The notes under the pieces: model-generated | Databases searched by the model: none | The model's input: the letters and a program-made list of their open reading frames with translations, nothing else | Told to the model about the DNA's origin: nothing | Source: Bacteroidota bacterium | GTDB taxonomy: Bacteria > Bacteroidota > Bacteroidia > Flavobacteriales > Flavobacteriaceae | Length of the DNA: 64,000 nt | Direction: 5' to 3' | Assembly (NCBI GenBank): GCA_020161455.1 | Contig: JAIUNZ010000005.1 | Location: 1 to 64,000, forward strand | Position numbers and translations under genes: made by a program | Shown here: positions 7,952 through 15,184 of the stretch, in pieces | How the letters are laid out: each line of letters opens with the position of its first letter | Position numbering within the stretch: the first letter of the stretch is position 1

Positions 7952-9322
7952 ATGTCATTTCATCGTATAACTTCTTTATTTATTGTTGTTTCTTTTTTGA
8001 TGTCAAGTTGTGGCACCACAAACAAAATTGAAGCTTTAAAGCCTTTGCCATCTGATGATTCGCCGATGGTTTACAAGTCGAATACTTCTTTTGTGAGCAT
8101 GCCTTTGGAAATTTCTTTGAAAGAGATTGAAAAGCAGGTGAACAAAAAAATGACAGGTTTGATTTATGAAGATGCTGACATGAAGATTTGGAAAACAGCT
8201 GACATTAAATTGACTGAAAAAAGCGGAAAAATTGAATCTATTTTGCCACTGAAAATTTGGGTAAAATTCAAATATGGCACTAATTTTATGGGCTTGAATG
8301 ATACGAGAGAAGTGAATTTGAATGGTACGATTACGCTTTTGAGTAATGCTAGAATGACCAATTTTAAGTTGACGACGAGTTCTAAAATTGATGACTATGT
8401 GTGGAGTGAAAGCCCATCGATAGTGGTCGCAGGAAGAAATGTTCCGATTACCTATATTATTAACCCTATGTTATCGATGTCGAAATCTAAAATTTCTAAA
8501 ATGATTGATGATGCTATTAATGATTTGCCCGATTTTAAACCTGTTGTTTTGGATGTTTTAGAAAATATGAGCAAACCATTTATCACGAGTGATGTGTATC
8601 AAACATGGTTTCGACTGGAACCTATTGAAGTTTATGTGACGGATGCTGTTTTGGATAAATCTAAAATTGCTATGGATTTGGGTTTGAAATGCAACATGCT
8701 AACAATGGTTGGGCAAGAACCAAAGAATATTTTTGACCGAACTGCGGTTGCCTTTAAACCTGTAACGAAAGTTCCCGACAAGATTACTGCCAATGTTGCT
8801 GCTATTTCTACTTATGAGAGCGCTTCAAGAATTATTACTAAGAATTTTAGAGGACAAGAGTTTGCATCTGGCAGTAGAAAAATTGTGGTGAATGAAGTAA
8901 ATCTTTGGCAAAAAGACGGGAAGATTATTATTCAATTATTGATGAGTGGCAGTTTGAACGGCACGATATATTTGGCGGGAATTCCTAAATATAATGCTGA
9001 AACTCATGAGATTTATTTTGACCAAATGGATTATGTTTTGCAAACAAAAGGCATGCTAACTCGAACGGCTAATTGGTTGTTGCAGGGAGTTATTTTGAGA
9101 AAAATACAAGAGAGTTGCCGTTATTCTATTAAGCCTAATCTTGATGAAGGCAAGAAAAGCATGTTGCCCTATTTGAATAATTTTTCACCAATGAAAGGTG
9201 TTTTTGTTAACGGCACGATGAATGATTTTGAATTTGATAGAGTAGAACTTACCAATAAAGCCATCATTGCTTTTTTGAAAACTACTGGAAAAATGAATGT
9301 GAAAATAGATGGGATGGAATAA
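7952..9322 (+). CDS. DUF4403 family lipoprotein
   Basis: 456 residues. A signal peptide ends in a lipobox (FLMSSC, Cys near residue 20), so the protein is probably lipid-anchored in the envelope. The rest is beta-rich and fits the DUF4403 family (SFVSMPLEISLKEIEKQVNK near the start, then an amphipathic two-domain body, ending in a helix around KAIIAFLKTTGKMNVKIDG). No biochemical role is established to my knowledge. It is transcribed away from the efflux operon, and a 21-bp repeat cluster lies just beyond its stop. Confidence 0.72.
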   Translation: MSFHRITSLFIVVSFLMSSCGTTNKIEALKPLPSDDSPMVYKSNTSFVSMPLEISLKEIEKQVNKKMTGLIYEDADMKIWKTADIKLTEKSGKIESILPLKIWVKFKYGTNFMGLNDTREVNLNGTITLLSNARMTNFKLTTSSKIDDYVWSESPSIVVAGRNVPITYIINPMLSMSKSKISKMIDDAINDLPDFKPVVLDVLENMSKPFITSDVYQTWFRLEPIEVYVTDAVLDKSKIAMDLGLKCNMLTMVGQEPKNIFDRTAVAFKPVTKVPDKITANVAAISTYESASRIITKNFRGQEFASGSRKIVVNEVNLWQKDGKIIIQLLMSGSLNGTIYLAGIPKYNAETHEIYFDQMDYVLQTKGMLTRTANWLLQGVILRKIQESCRYSIKPNLDEGKKSMLPYLNNFSPMKGVFVNGTMNDFEFDRVELTNKAIIAFLKTTGKMNVKIDGME

Positions 9323-9325
9323 ATA

Positions 9326-9430
9326 GTTGCTGCTAAAACCTTGAAATGAATTGCTAAAAGCTATAAACTAATTGCTAAAAGCTACAAATGAACTGCTAAA
9401 GGCTACAAATAAGTTTCTAAAGGCTTTTTA
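9326..9430 (-). repeat. Degenerate 21-bp tandem repeat, about five units (family member 4, inverted)
   Basis: Between the convergent DUF4403 and CxxC-protein genes, units start near 9330, 9351, 9372, 9393 and 9414, each exactly 21 bases apart and sharing GCTAAAAGCTAnAAA. Read on the minus strand a unit looks like GTTCATTTGTAG followed by CTTTTAGCA, which matches the plus-strand units at 22604-22939 at roughly 13 of 21 positions. All frames hold stops, so it is not coding. Confidence 0.65.
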
Positions 9431-9448
9431 AAAAAAGTGTTAAAGAAA

Positions 9449-9712
9449 TTACTTTTTCTTAAAATACATTTTATAAATAAATATTCCGATGACACCCACT
9501 AATATATAAGGAATTGCCATTAGGTAAACGATTCCGTCGTTTACAGCTTCGGCTTGGGTATTGTTGCCATTGCTTTCTAGTGATGCGCGACACATGGCAC
9601 ATTGGGCGGTTGTGTTTAGAGTATAAAACATAGAACACAGAAGAAAGAAGCCACTCTTTATGGATAGCAATCTGTATTCTTTTTGCTTTGTTCTTTGTTC
9701 TTTATTTTGCAT
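9449..9712 (-). CDS. Small membrane protein with CxxC motif in oxidase-assembly cluster
   Basis: 87 residues. A hydrophobic segment near residues 15-36 ends in TTAQ and looks like a signal peptide. CAMC follows (residues 38-41), then a hydrophilic stretch and one C-terminal membrane helix (IPYILVGVIGIFIYKMYF). The start overlaps the DUF420 stop by 11 bases, so it is the last gene of the SCO-DUF420 run. The exposed CxxC next to SCO and DUF420 genes suggests a part in copper or thiol handling for oxidase assembly; that is inference from context. I know no named family for it. Confidence 0.7.
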   Translation of the reverse strand: MQNKEQRTKQKEYRLLSIKSGFFLLCSMFYTLNTTAQCAMCRASLESNGNNTQAEAVNDGIVYLMAIPYILVGVIGIFIYKMYFKKK

Positions 9713-10295
9713 AATAGGGCGAAATCATTATGAATACTACAACGCCTGTAATGGCTACGTATAACCAAATTGGAAATGTGATTTTGGCTAATTTTTTATG
9801 TTTATCAAAACGTTCGGCTAATGCTCGTGCAAAGGTGAACAACACTAGCGGAATAATGACAATGGATAAAATGATGTGGCTGATTAGAATTAGAAAGTAA
9901 ACTATGCGCCAAACACCAACTTTTGCAAGCTCTACTTCATCCACAATTCCATCGTGATTAACATCACCAAACTTGGTAGAATCGGCTGTTAGATGATAGG
10001 CTACATACATGATTAGAAAAACAACAGAACACATTATGGCTGTGGTCATTAAATTTTCGTGAAGTTTTCGTTTGCACTTTTTGATAGAAATTACAGCTGC
10101 AATTAATAGTAAAGCCGTTATTCCATTAATAGTAGCATAAATGGGTGGTAAAAAAGTTAACGGTTCAACATCTATCCCAAAATCTTTTAGTTTGACACTA
10201 AACAATACTGCAACTATTAGCGGAATTAATATCGAAACAACCATAATTAGGTTGTTGAATTTTGTATCAATGGAGTTGATTTCTTTCTTACTCAT
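9702..10295 (-). CDS. DUF420 domain membrane protein
   Basis: 197 residues with about five membrane helices (18-35, 52-70, 84-101, 130-152, 175-193). The pattern KLHENLMTTAIMCSVVFLIMYVAYH and a second ISHI motif with conserved histidines fits DUF420, a family often found with cytochrome oxidase and SCO genes. The loop at residues 111-122 (DVNHDGIVDEVE) has all ligand positions of an EF-hand calcium loop. The start overlaps the SCO stop by eight bases, so the genes are probably coupled. The family's role is not established; oxidase assembly is the usual guess. Confidence 0.8.
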   Translation of the reverse strand: MSKKEINSIDTKFNNLIMVVSILIPLIVAVLFSVKLKDFGIDVEPLTFLPPIYATINGITALLLIAAVISIKKCKRKLHENLMTTAIMCSVVFLIMYVAYHLTADSTKFGDVNHDGIVDEVELAKVGVWRIVYFLILISHIILSIVIIPLVLFTFARALAERFDKHKKLAKITFPIWLYVAITGVVVFIMISPYYAK

Positions 10296-10977
10296 TTAAC
10301 AATTTTTTTATGTCTTTTATAATCGCTTTTACATCTTCTTTTTCCAATCCGTTGTAATAAATAATTGGATTGCCATTCTTGTCTTTTCGGCTTCTGATGT
10401 TGCCTTCTTTATCCACCAAAGCAAAATAGCCTGAATGTTCAAAGCCACCACTCACATTACTATTTTGACCAGCATAGAGATTGAACCCTTTGTTCGCCAA
10501 ATCATAGATATAATCTTGCTTACCGGTTAGGAAATTCCAGTTTGAGGAGGCAACTCCTAATGCTTCTGCATGTTTTTTTAAAATTTGTGGTGTATCAGTA
10601 TCTGGATTGATGGTAATAGAGATTATTCCGAAGTTTGGATTACCCAAGAATTCTTTTTCGATAACCAACATATTTTGATTCATCTTTGGACAAATAGATG
10701 GACAAGTGGAAAAGAAAAACTCTACAACATGTACTTTTCCTGCATAATCTTTTTTGGTAATTGTTTTATTATCTTGATTGGTTAGTGAAAAAGCAGGTTC
10801 TGGACCAATTTTTACCAAACCGGTATTTGCACTTTTGCTTCTGTGATTGGATACGCCATCAATTCTGTCTCCTTGTATCACGGAACCGTCTTTTATACGT
10901 TCTATAATTTTTGGGATAAAAATAATTCCAAATACCAAAATGACTAATGAAACGCCTATGTATGATTTATTTTTCAT
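10288..10977 (-). CDS. SCO1/SenC family copper chaperone
   Basis: 229 residues. An N-terminal membrane anchor (about 7-25) is followed by a thioredoxin-like domain. The copper-binding motif CPSICPKM and the distal histidine in FEHSGYF are both present, along with the family motif NPDTDTPQ. SCO proteins deliver copper to the CuA site of oxidase subunit II on the outer face of the inner membrane. It sits between a cysteine-free SCO-like gene and DUF420, all in one direction, and would serve the CoxB encoded at 49443-50615. Confidence 0.92.
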   Translation of the reverse strand: MKNKSYIGVSLVILVFGIIFIPKIIERIKDGSVIQGDRIDGVSNHRSKSANTGLVKIGPEPAFSLTNQDNKTITKKDYAGKVHVVEFFFSTCPSICPKMNQNMLVIEKEFLGNPNFGIISITINPDTDTPQILKKHAEALGVASSNWNFLTGKQDYIYDLANKGFNLYAGQNSNVSGGFEHSGYFALVDKEGNIRSRKDKNGNPIIYYNGLEKEDVKAIIKDIKKLLNE

Positions 10978-10988
10978 GATTTATACAC

Positions 10989-11645
10989 TTATATTTTTCG
11001 CTTAGCATTATTTTTCTTTAATGCTAAACGGTATTCTGCTAAAATAATTTTTACATCATCTGTCATTTCATTGTGCAATTCGGCCGAAGAATTGATGTTA
11101 TATCCTTCTTTATATTCGGCTTCTCCTTGAACACTTTTGCCTTTTCTTCCTCTTAGGTTGCGTTCTTTATCAATAATATAAACGAATTTAGTTCCATGAT
11201 GACTGTCTAGTTTTTCAACCAGCTTCAGTTGTTTATAATAAGCTTCTATTTCGGCTACTGGTGCAAAAACAAAATGATACCCAGAAACATTGGTAAGTTT
11301 GCTTAACCGTTCTAAAACTGACTTTACTTGGTCTTGTGTTCCTTCTGGAGCGATGAAGACAATTTGAAAATCTTTGAAGGCTTTATTTCTACTGTATATT
11401 TTATCGGTTAATAAAAAATAATTTCCCCGATTATCTAACATGTTTTCGCCAGAAAACCCTAGTATGGTGATTTTATTATTAAGTGTGACTTTTTCGCCAT
11501 TGAGAGCTACCCAATTGGAATTGACGTCTTCAACTTTTGGAGTAACTATAGGTAACCTCATGAAACTATTAACGCCTGTTGCAAAAAAGAGGTAAACAAC
11601 TAGTGGAAGCATAAAAAGTACAATCAGAACGGTTTTCTTTTTCAT
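10989..11645 (-). CDS. Cysteine-free SCO/thioredoxin-like membrane-anchored protein
   Basis: About 218 residues from ATG 11645, which opens a membrane anchor (MKKKTVLIVLFMLPLVVYLF). An in-frame ATG at 11669 lies inside the TATTTTTG promoter element and is rejected. Predicted alternating strands and helices (NKITILGFSGEN, FQIVFIAPEG, KFVYIIDKERNLRGR) follow the order of the SCO protein encoded next door, but there is no cysteine anywhere, so it cannot bind copper or do thiol chemistry the usual way. It is probably a degenerate paralogue with a structural role in oxidase assembly (inference). Confidence 0.65.
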   Translation of the reverse strand: MKKKTVLIVLFMLPLVVYLFFATGVNSFMRLPIVTPKVEDVNSNWVALNGEKVTLNNKITILGFSGENMLDNRGNYFLLTDKIYSRNKAFKDFQIVFIAPEGTQDQVKSVLERLSKLTNVSGYHFVFAPVAEIEAYYKQLKLVEKLDSHHGTKFVYIIDKERNLRGRKGKSVQGEAEYKEGYNINSSAELHNEMTDDVKIILAEYRLALKKNNAKRKI

Positions 11646-11666
11646 TTCAATATAAAATTGGTAGTG

Positions 11667-11674
11667 CAAAAATA
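11667..11674 (-). promoter_or_regulatory. Candidate -7 element for the SCO-like gene
   Basis: TATTTTTG on the minus strand, embedded in the T-run of the preceding terminator. It places the transcription start after the in-frame ATG at 11669 and so supports the start at 11645. Confidence 0.45.
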
Positions 11675-11702
11675 AAAAAAGGTACGCAAAGCGTACCCTT
11701 TT
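11671..11702 (-). terminator. Terminator after cytochrome oxidase subunit IV
   Basis: Perfect seven-base stem GGTACGC / GCGTACC with a three-base loop, extended by A/T pairs, and a T-run on the minus strand. It lies 20 bases past the subunit IV stop and ends the cyoE-coxC-subunit IV transcription unit. Confidence 0.85.
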
Positions 11703-11720
11703 TATTGAATTAATATTTTG

Positions 11721-12086
11721 TTAAAAATTCCATTTGATAGTAGAATCTCTAAAGACATCGTGAATGTAATCTGCCTCAACTAATAGAATGAATAATAAGT
11801 ACAATACTAAGAAAATAACGGTTGATACAACAGCCCAACGTAAACTTGCGGTTTCTCCTTCCATGTGCATGAATACCCATGTAATTTTATAGGCTTTGTA
11901 AAGTGTTAAGATGATGAAAACCCAATTAAGCAAATTCATTGCTAAAAAATCATTCATTACTAAAGCATCAGGTCTAATAATTCCTAGATAAACCTCTACT
12001 ATTGTAACTACAGAAAGAATTCCAAAAACTTGCCAAATTCTTTTGATGTTTGAACTGTGTTCGTGTGTGTGAGTATCGTGTGACAT
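11721..12086 (-). CDS. Cytochrome c oxidase subunit IV family protein
   Basis: 121 residues with three membrane helices (about 18-35, 48-66 and 85-105) and the family pattern HMEGETASLRWAVVSTVIFLVLYLLFI. It starts with a histidine-rich tail (H3, H6, H8, H10). Small subunit IV proteins pack against subunits I and III of bacterial heme-copper oxidases. It follows the second subunit III gene by 24 bases and precedes a strong terminator. Confidence 0.85.
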   Translation of the reverse strand: MSHDTHTHEHSSNIKRIWQVFGILSVVTIVEVYLGIIRPDALVMNDFLAMNLLNWVFIILTLYKAYKITWVFMHMEGETASLRWAVVSTVIFLVLYLLFILLVEADYIHDVFRDSTIKWNF

Positions 12087-12110
12087 ATTAATTTGTATTA
12101 TTGTAAATGA

Positions 12111-13139
12111 TTAAACTAAATAGAAGAATGTAAATACGAATACCCAAACCAAATCGACAAAGTGCCAATATAGTCCAACTTTTTCGACCATTTCATAGCT
12201 TCTTCTTTTCTCATAGGTTCCTAATAGAATATTAAAGAAAATAATAATATTGATGATTACTCCAGAAAACACGTGGAATCCGTGAAAACCAGTGATAAAG
12301 AAAAAGAAATCGGCAAATAACTTATTACCATACTCGTTGTGCTTAAGATTTGCGCCTTCTATAACTATATGGCTATTATCAACTAATTTCTGAGAAGCTT
12401 CTCTGGTCAAAATTTCTCTTTTCTTATTATGATTCAAACCAGGCTGTAAATCTTTGTTGGCCTGATCTTCTTTAGTATCTCTGTAAATTTTTTCTGTTTT
12501 TACCAATATTTCTGGATGTGCTTTGAAACCTGCTTGTATTTCAGCAACAGAATACGAAGGCAATGTAGCCTCGCTCATGAACCATTTTCCTTTGCTTCTA
12601 GTAAGTTCTTCTCTTTCTTCTGGTAAAACGACTGCAAAATCTTCTAATTTTATGCGTTTACCTTCTTTGTTTACAAACTGAATAACACTTCCGCCTTTGG
12701 TTTCAACAGCTCCAAATTCTCCTTTGATGAAGTTTTTCCATTCCCAAGCTTGTGACCCTACGAAGATTAAACCACCAACAATAGTCAAAAGCATGTAAAA
12801 AGCTACCTTTTTTTGTTTCATTTGATGTCCAGCATCAACGGCTAATACCATTGTTACCGAAGAGAAAATCAAGATAAAAGTCATCAATGCCACATAGTAC
12901 ATTGGCGCATCTACACCATGTAAAAACGGAAAGTGAGTAAACACTTCGTCGGCAATTGGCCAATTATCAATAAATTTAAATCTTGAAAAGCCATACGCAG
13001 CTAGGAATCCAGAGAATGTTAAAGCATCCGATACGATAAAAAACCACATCATCATTTTGCCATAACTTGCACCCATTGGTTGGTTTCCGCCACCCCAGGT
13101 GTTTTCATTTGTATTTGCAGTAGTAACTGTCGCTCCCAT
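12111..13139 (-). CDS. Cytochrome c oxidase subunit III with large insertion
   Basis: 342 residues. It has the subunit III helices (ADFFFFITGFHGFHVFSGV and the end pattern GLYWHFVDLVWVFVFTFFYL). The family is usually about 200 residues; here a hydrophilic insertion of roughly 125 residues (about 136-262, rich in Lys, Glu and Arg) lies between membrane helices. The N-terminus is glycine-rich and has no signal peptide. It sits directly after a shorter subunit III gene, so the locus has two subunit III-type genes. The insertion would form a soluble domain whose role is unknown. Confidence 0.88.
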   Translation of the reverse strand: MGATVTTANTNENTWGGGNQPMGASYGKMMMWFFIVSDALTFSGFLAAYGFSRFKFIDNWPIADEVFTHFPFLHGVDAPMYYVALMTFILIFSSVTMVLAVDAGHQMKQKKVAFYMLLTIVGGLIFVGSQAWEWKNFIKGEFGAVETKGGSVIQFVNKEGKRIKLEDFAVVLPEEREELTRSKGKWFMSEATLPSYSVAEIQAGFKAHPEILVKTEKIYRDTKEDQANKDLQPGLNHNKKREILTREASQKLVDNSHIVIEGANLKHNEYGNKLFADFFFFITGFHGFHVFSGVIINIIIFFNILLGTYEKRRSYEMVEKVGLYWHFVDLVWVFVFTFFYLV

Positions 13140-13183
13140 AAAAGTTGATTCGTTAAAAAGTTCCCAAATTTAGATTTTTTTTC

Positions 13184-13765
13184 TTATTTAAAGAAATATA
13201 AAAATAAAAACAAATAAACCCATAAGAAATCAAGAAAGTGCCAATACATCGCACCTAGTTCAATTCCAAGGGTTTGACTTGAATTGTATTTTTGTTTAAA
13301 ATGATTATAAATTATGATTAAAAGTGAAATAATTCCACCAAACAAATGCGCCAAGTGAACAACAGTTACTACATAGAGAAAAGTTGTTGTAATATTACTT
13401 TCAGGTCCTGTGAAAAAATAGCCTTGTTTTACTATTTCACTAAACCCTTGAAATTGGAAAAACACAAACAGAAAACCCAATACTAAAGTTGCTAATAGAT
13501 AATTTGTAGTGGCTTTTCGGTTGTCTTTTTTGATAGACAATTTTGCTAAATGAAACGTAACACTGCATAGTAATATCACGACTACGCTCACAAAAAACGC
13601 TTTAGGCATTTCGAAATTTTGCAACCAATCGCCACGTGATTTACTTACTACAAAAGCACTGGTCAAACCAGCGAACATCATGGTCATGCTTAGCATAGCA
13701 AACAACAGCAACAGTTTGTAGGAACGTGCTGATCGTGCTTTATGTTCTTCGGCAGTCATTGTCAT
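13184..13765 (-). CDS. Cytochrome c oxidase subunit III family protein (short form)
   Basis: 193 residues, five membrane helices, ending with LGAMYWHFLDFLWVYLFLFLYFF, the subunit III signature. VVHLAHLFGG provides the conserved His-rich helix. It follows cyoE by five bases and precedes the longer subunit III gene, so these are probably co-transcribed. Subunit III stabilises the oxidase core and has no redox centre. The two genes probably encode non-identical partners in one complex, though separate oxidases cannot be excluded. Confidence 0.88.
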   Translation of the reverse strand: MTMTAEEHKARSARSYKLLLLFAMLSMTMMFAGLTSAFVVSKSRGDWLQNFEMPKAFFVSVVVILLCSVTFHLAKLSIKKDNRKATTNYLLATLVLGFLFVFFQFQGFSEIVKQGYFFTGPESNITTTFLYVVTVVHLAHLFGGIISLLIIIYNHFKQKYNSSQTLGIELGAMYWHFLDFLWVYLFLFLYFFK

Positions 13766-13770
13766 ATCTT

Positions 13771-14685
13771 CTATCTTAAAAATTTATCAAAAATATAAAT
13801 CAATTGCAACAAGGTAATATAGGAAACGCTTACTAACATCAATTGTTTTGCGGCTTTAGATGTTCGTAGTTTATATAGTCGTGCTGCGTAATATATCATC
13901 CACAAACCTATGAAAGCTACAAAAACTGCTGCTATTGGTGTGAGAAATAATCTTCCTGTATAGCCTAATGCTGGCAAAAGCGATGCTATTAGCAACCAAA
14001 CAGAATACAACACGGTTTGCAAAGCTGTAGAGGTGTCTTTTTTCCCGGTAGGCAACATAAAAAATCCTGCTTTCTCGTAGTCTTCGTAAAGAAACCAACC
14101 GATTGCCCAAAAATGTGGGAATTGCCAAAAAAACTGAATTAGGAACAATGTTCCTGCTTCGATACCAAAATCATTGGTGGCGGCAACCCAACCTAACATG
14201 AATGGAATAGCACCTGGAAATGCACCTACAAAAACGGATAGCGGTGTGTAGGTTTTTAAAGGTGTATAAATACTTGTATATAAAAATATGGAAATCGCGC
14301 CAAACATGGCGGATTTTGGATTGATTAAGTATAACAATACTAAACCAATAATTGTCAGAATGCTGGCAACAAATAACGCTCTATTTGGTGACATTCTTCC
14401 TGAGGCAACTGGACGATTTTTGGTTCTGTCCATCAAAGCGTCGAGGTCTTTTTCGATGACTTGGTTGTAGGCATTGGAGGCTCCAACCATACAATAACCA
14501 CCAACTGCTAGCATTAATAAGGTTAACCAATTAAGGTTGCTGAAGCTGGTAACACCCAATAAATATCCTGCAATGGAAGAGAAAACGACACTAACTGCCA
14601 AACCTGCTTTGGTGATTTCTTTGAAATCCGTAGCAACTGACTTGAGTGTAAAAGGTTTTGAAGTGACGTTCAACGTTGAATTCAT
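13771..14685 (-). CDS. cyoE: Protoheme IX farnesyltransferase (heme O synthase)
   Basis: About 304 residues from ATG 14685. The frame extends to 14748, but a full promoter (14705-14735) lies inside that extension, so the downstream ATG is the real start. The prenyltransferase motif NAYNQVIEKDLDALMDRTKNRPV carries the Asp-rich substrate site, followed by about eight membrane helices and the second Asp motif around YEDYEKAGFFMLP. It farnesylates heme b to heme O for the oxidase. It leads the oxidase subunit III-III-IV unit. Confidence 0.93.
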   Translation of the reverse strand: MNSTLNVTSKPFTLKSVATDFKEITKAGLAVSVVFSSIAGYLLGVTSFSNLNWLTLLMLAVGGYCMVGASNAYNQVIEKDLDALMDRTKNRPVASGRMSPNRALFVASILTIIGLVLLYLINPKSAMFGAISIFLYTSIYTPLKTYTPLSVFVGAFPGAIPFMLGWVAATNDFGIEAGTLFLIQFFWQFPHFWAIGWFLYEDYEKAGFFMLPTGKKDTSTALQTVLYSVWLLIASLLPALGYTGRLFLTPIAAVFVAFIGLWMIYYAARLYKLRTSKAAKQLMLVSVSYITLLQLIYIFDKFLR

Positions 14686-14704
14686 TTGTTTTAAAAAACT
14701 TTTG

Positions 14705-14735
14705 CAAAGGTACTTTATAGAAAGTGATTTGACAA
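14705..14735 (-). promoter_or_regulatory. Promoter of the cyoE-oxidase subunit III/IV operon
   Basis: On the minus strand TTG (14733-14735), a 20-base spacer and TACCTTTG (14705-14712): both elements and the spacing match the Bacteroidota housekeeping consensus. It lies 20 bases before the ATG at 14685. Confidence 0.7.
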
Positions 14736-14767
14736 ACAAACATTTCATAAAAATAATGGTGGAATTT

Positions 14768-14893
14768 GGAAGTTAAATTGTAGTTGTTGTGCGGTTGATT
14801 GTTTTAGGTGTGCGTTTAACTATGTTAATCGTACGTTTGATTGTTTTGGTTATGCAGTTGCATTTTAGTTGTAGTTCGATGAATTTAGCGCAG
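14768..14893 (+). repeat. Degenerate 21-bp tandem repeat, about six units (family member 2)
   Basis: In the divergent gap between cyoE and the AraC-type regulator, units begin at 14789, 14810, 14831, 14852 and 14873, with a weaker one at 14768. Best units read GTGCGGTTGATT followed by GTTTTAGGT and match the array at 22604-22939. The rest of the gap, to 15184, is A/T-rich with no gene or clear site that I can see. Confidence 0.7.
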
Positions 14894-15184
14894 TTACTTG
14901 CAAGTCTAGCAATTTTTAAAAAAAAATGCAAGATGTTAATTGGATTTTAATACATGAATGCTTAGAATTTATTGGATAATTTAAAAATTAGTTTTGATTA
15001 TTATAAATTGCTTTATAGATGAGAAAATATTCTGTAATTCTTTAATACATTTGTTTTTTTAATTTTTTGCTTTTTGTTGTTAGCTTAGGCTTGATGACTA
15101 TCGTTTTTTGTTTGTATCAAGTAAAATAGCTTATTTTTTTGTACATAATAGTTTTTAGTCGAGTTTTCCGCTTCAATTTACATA

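Noticed and set aside
12111-13765. Two separate terminal oxidases encoded by the two subunit III genes
   Set aside because: Only one CoxA and one CoxB are in the window and the subunit III genes are adjacent in one transcript; one complex with two subunit III proteins is simpler, although not proven.
14894-15184. tRNA or riboswitch in the gap before the AraC-type regulator
   Set aside because: No cloverleaf, conserved riboswitch core or strong hairpin is visible in this A/T-rich stretch.
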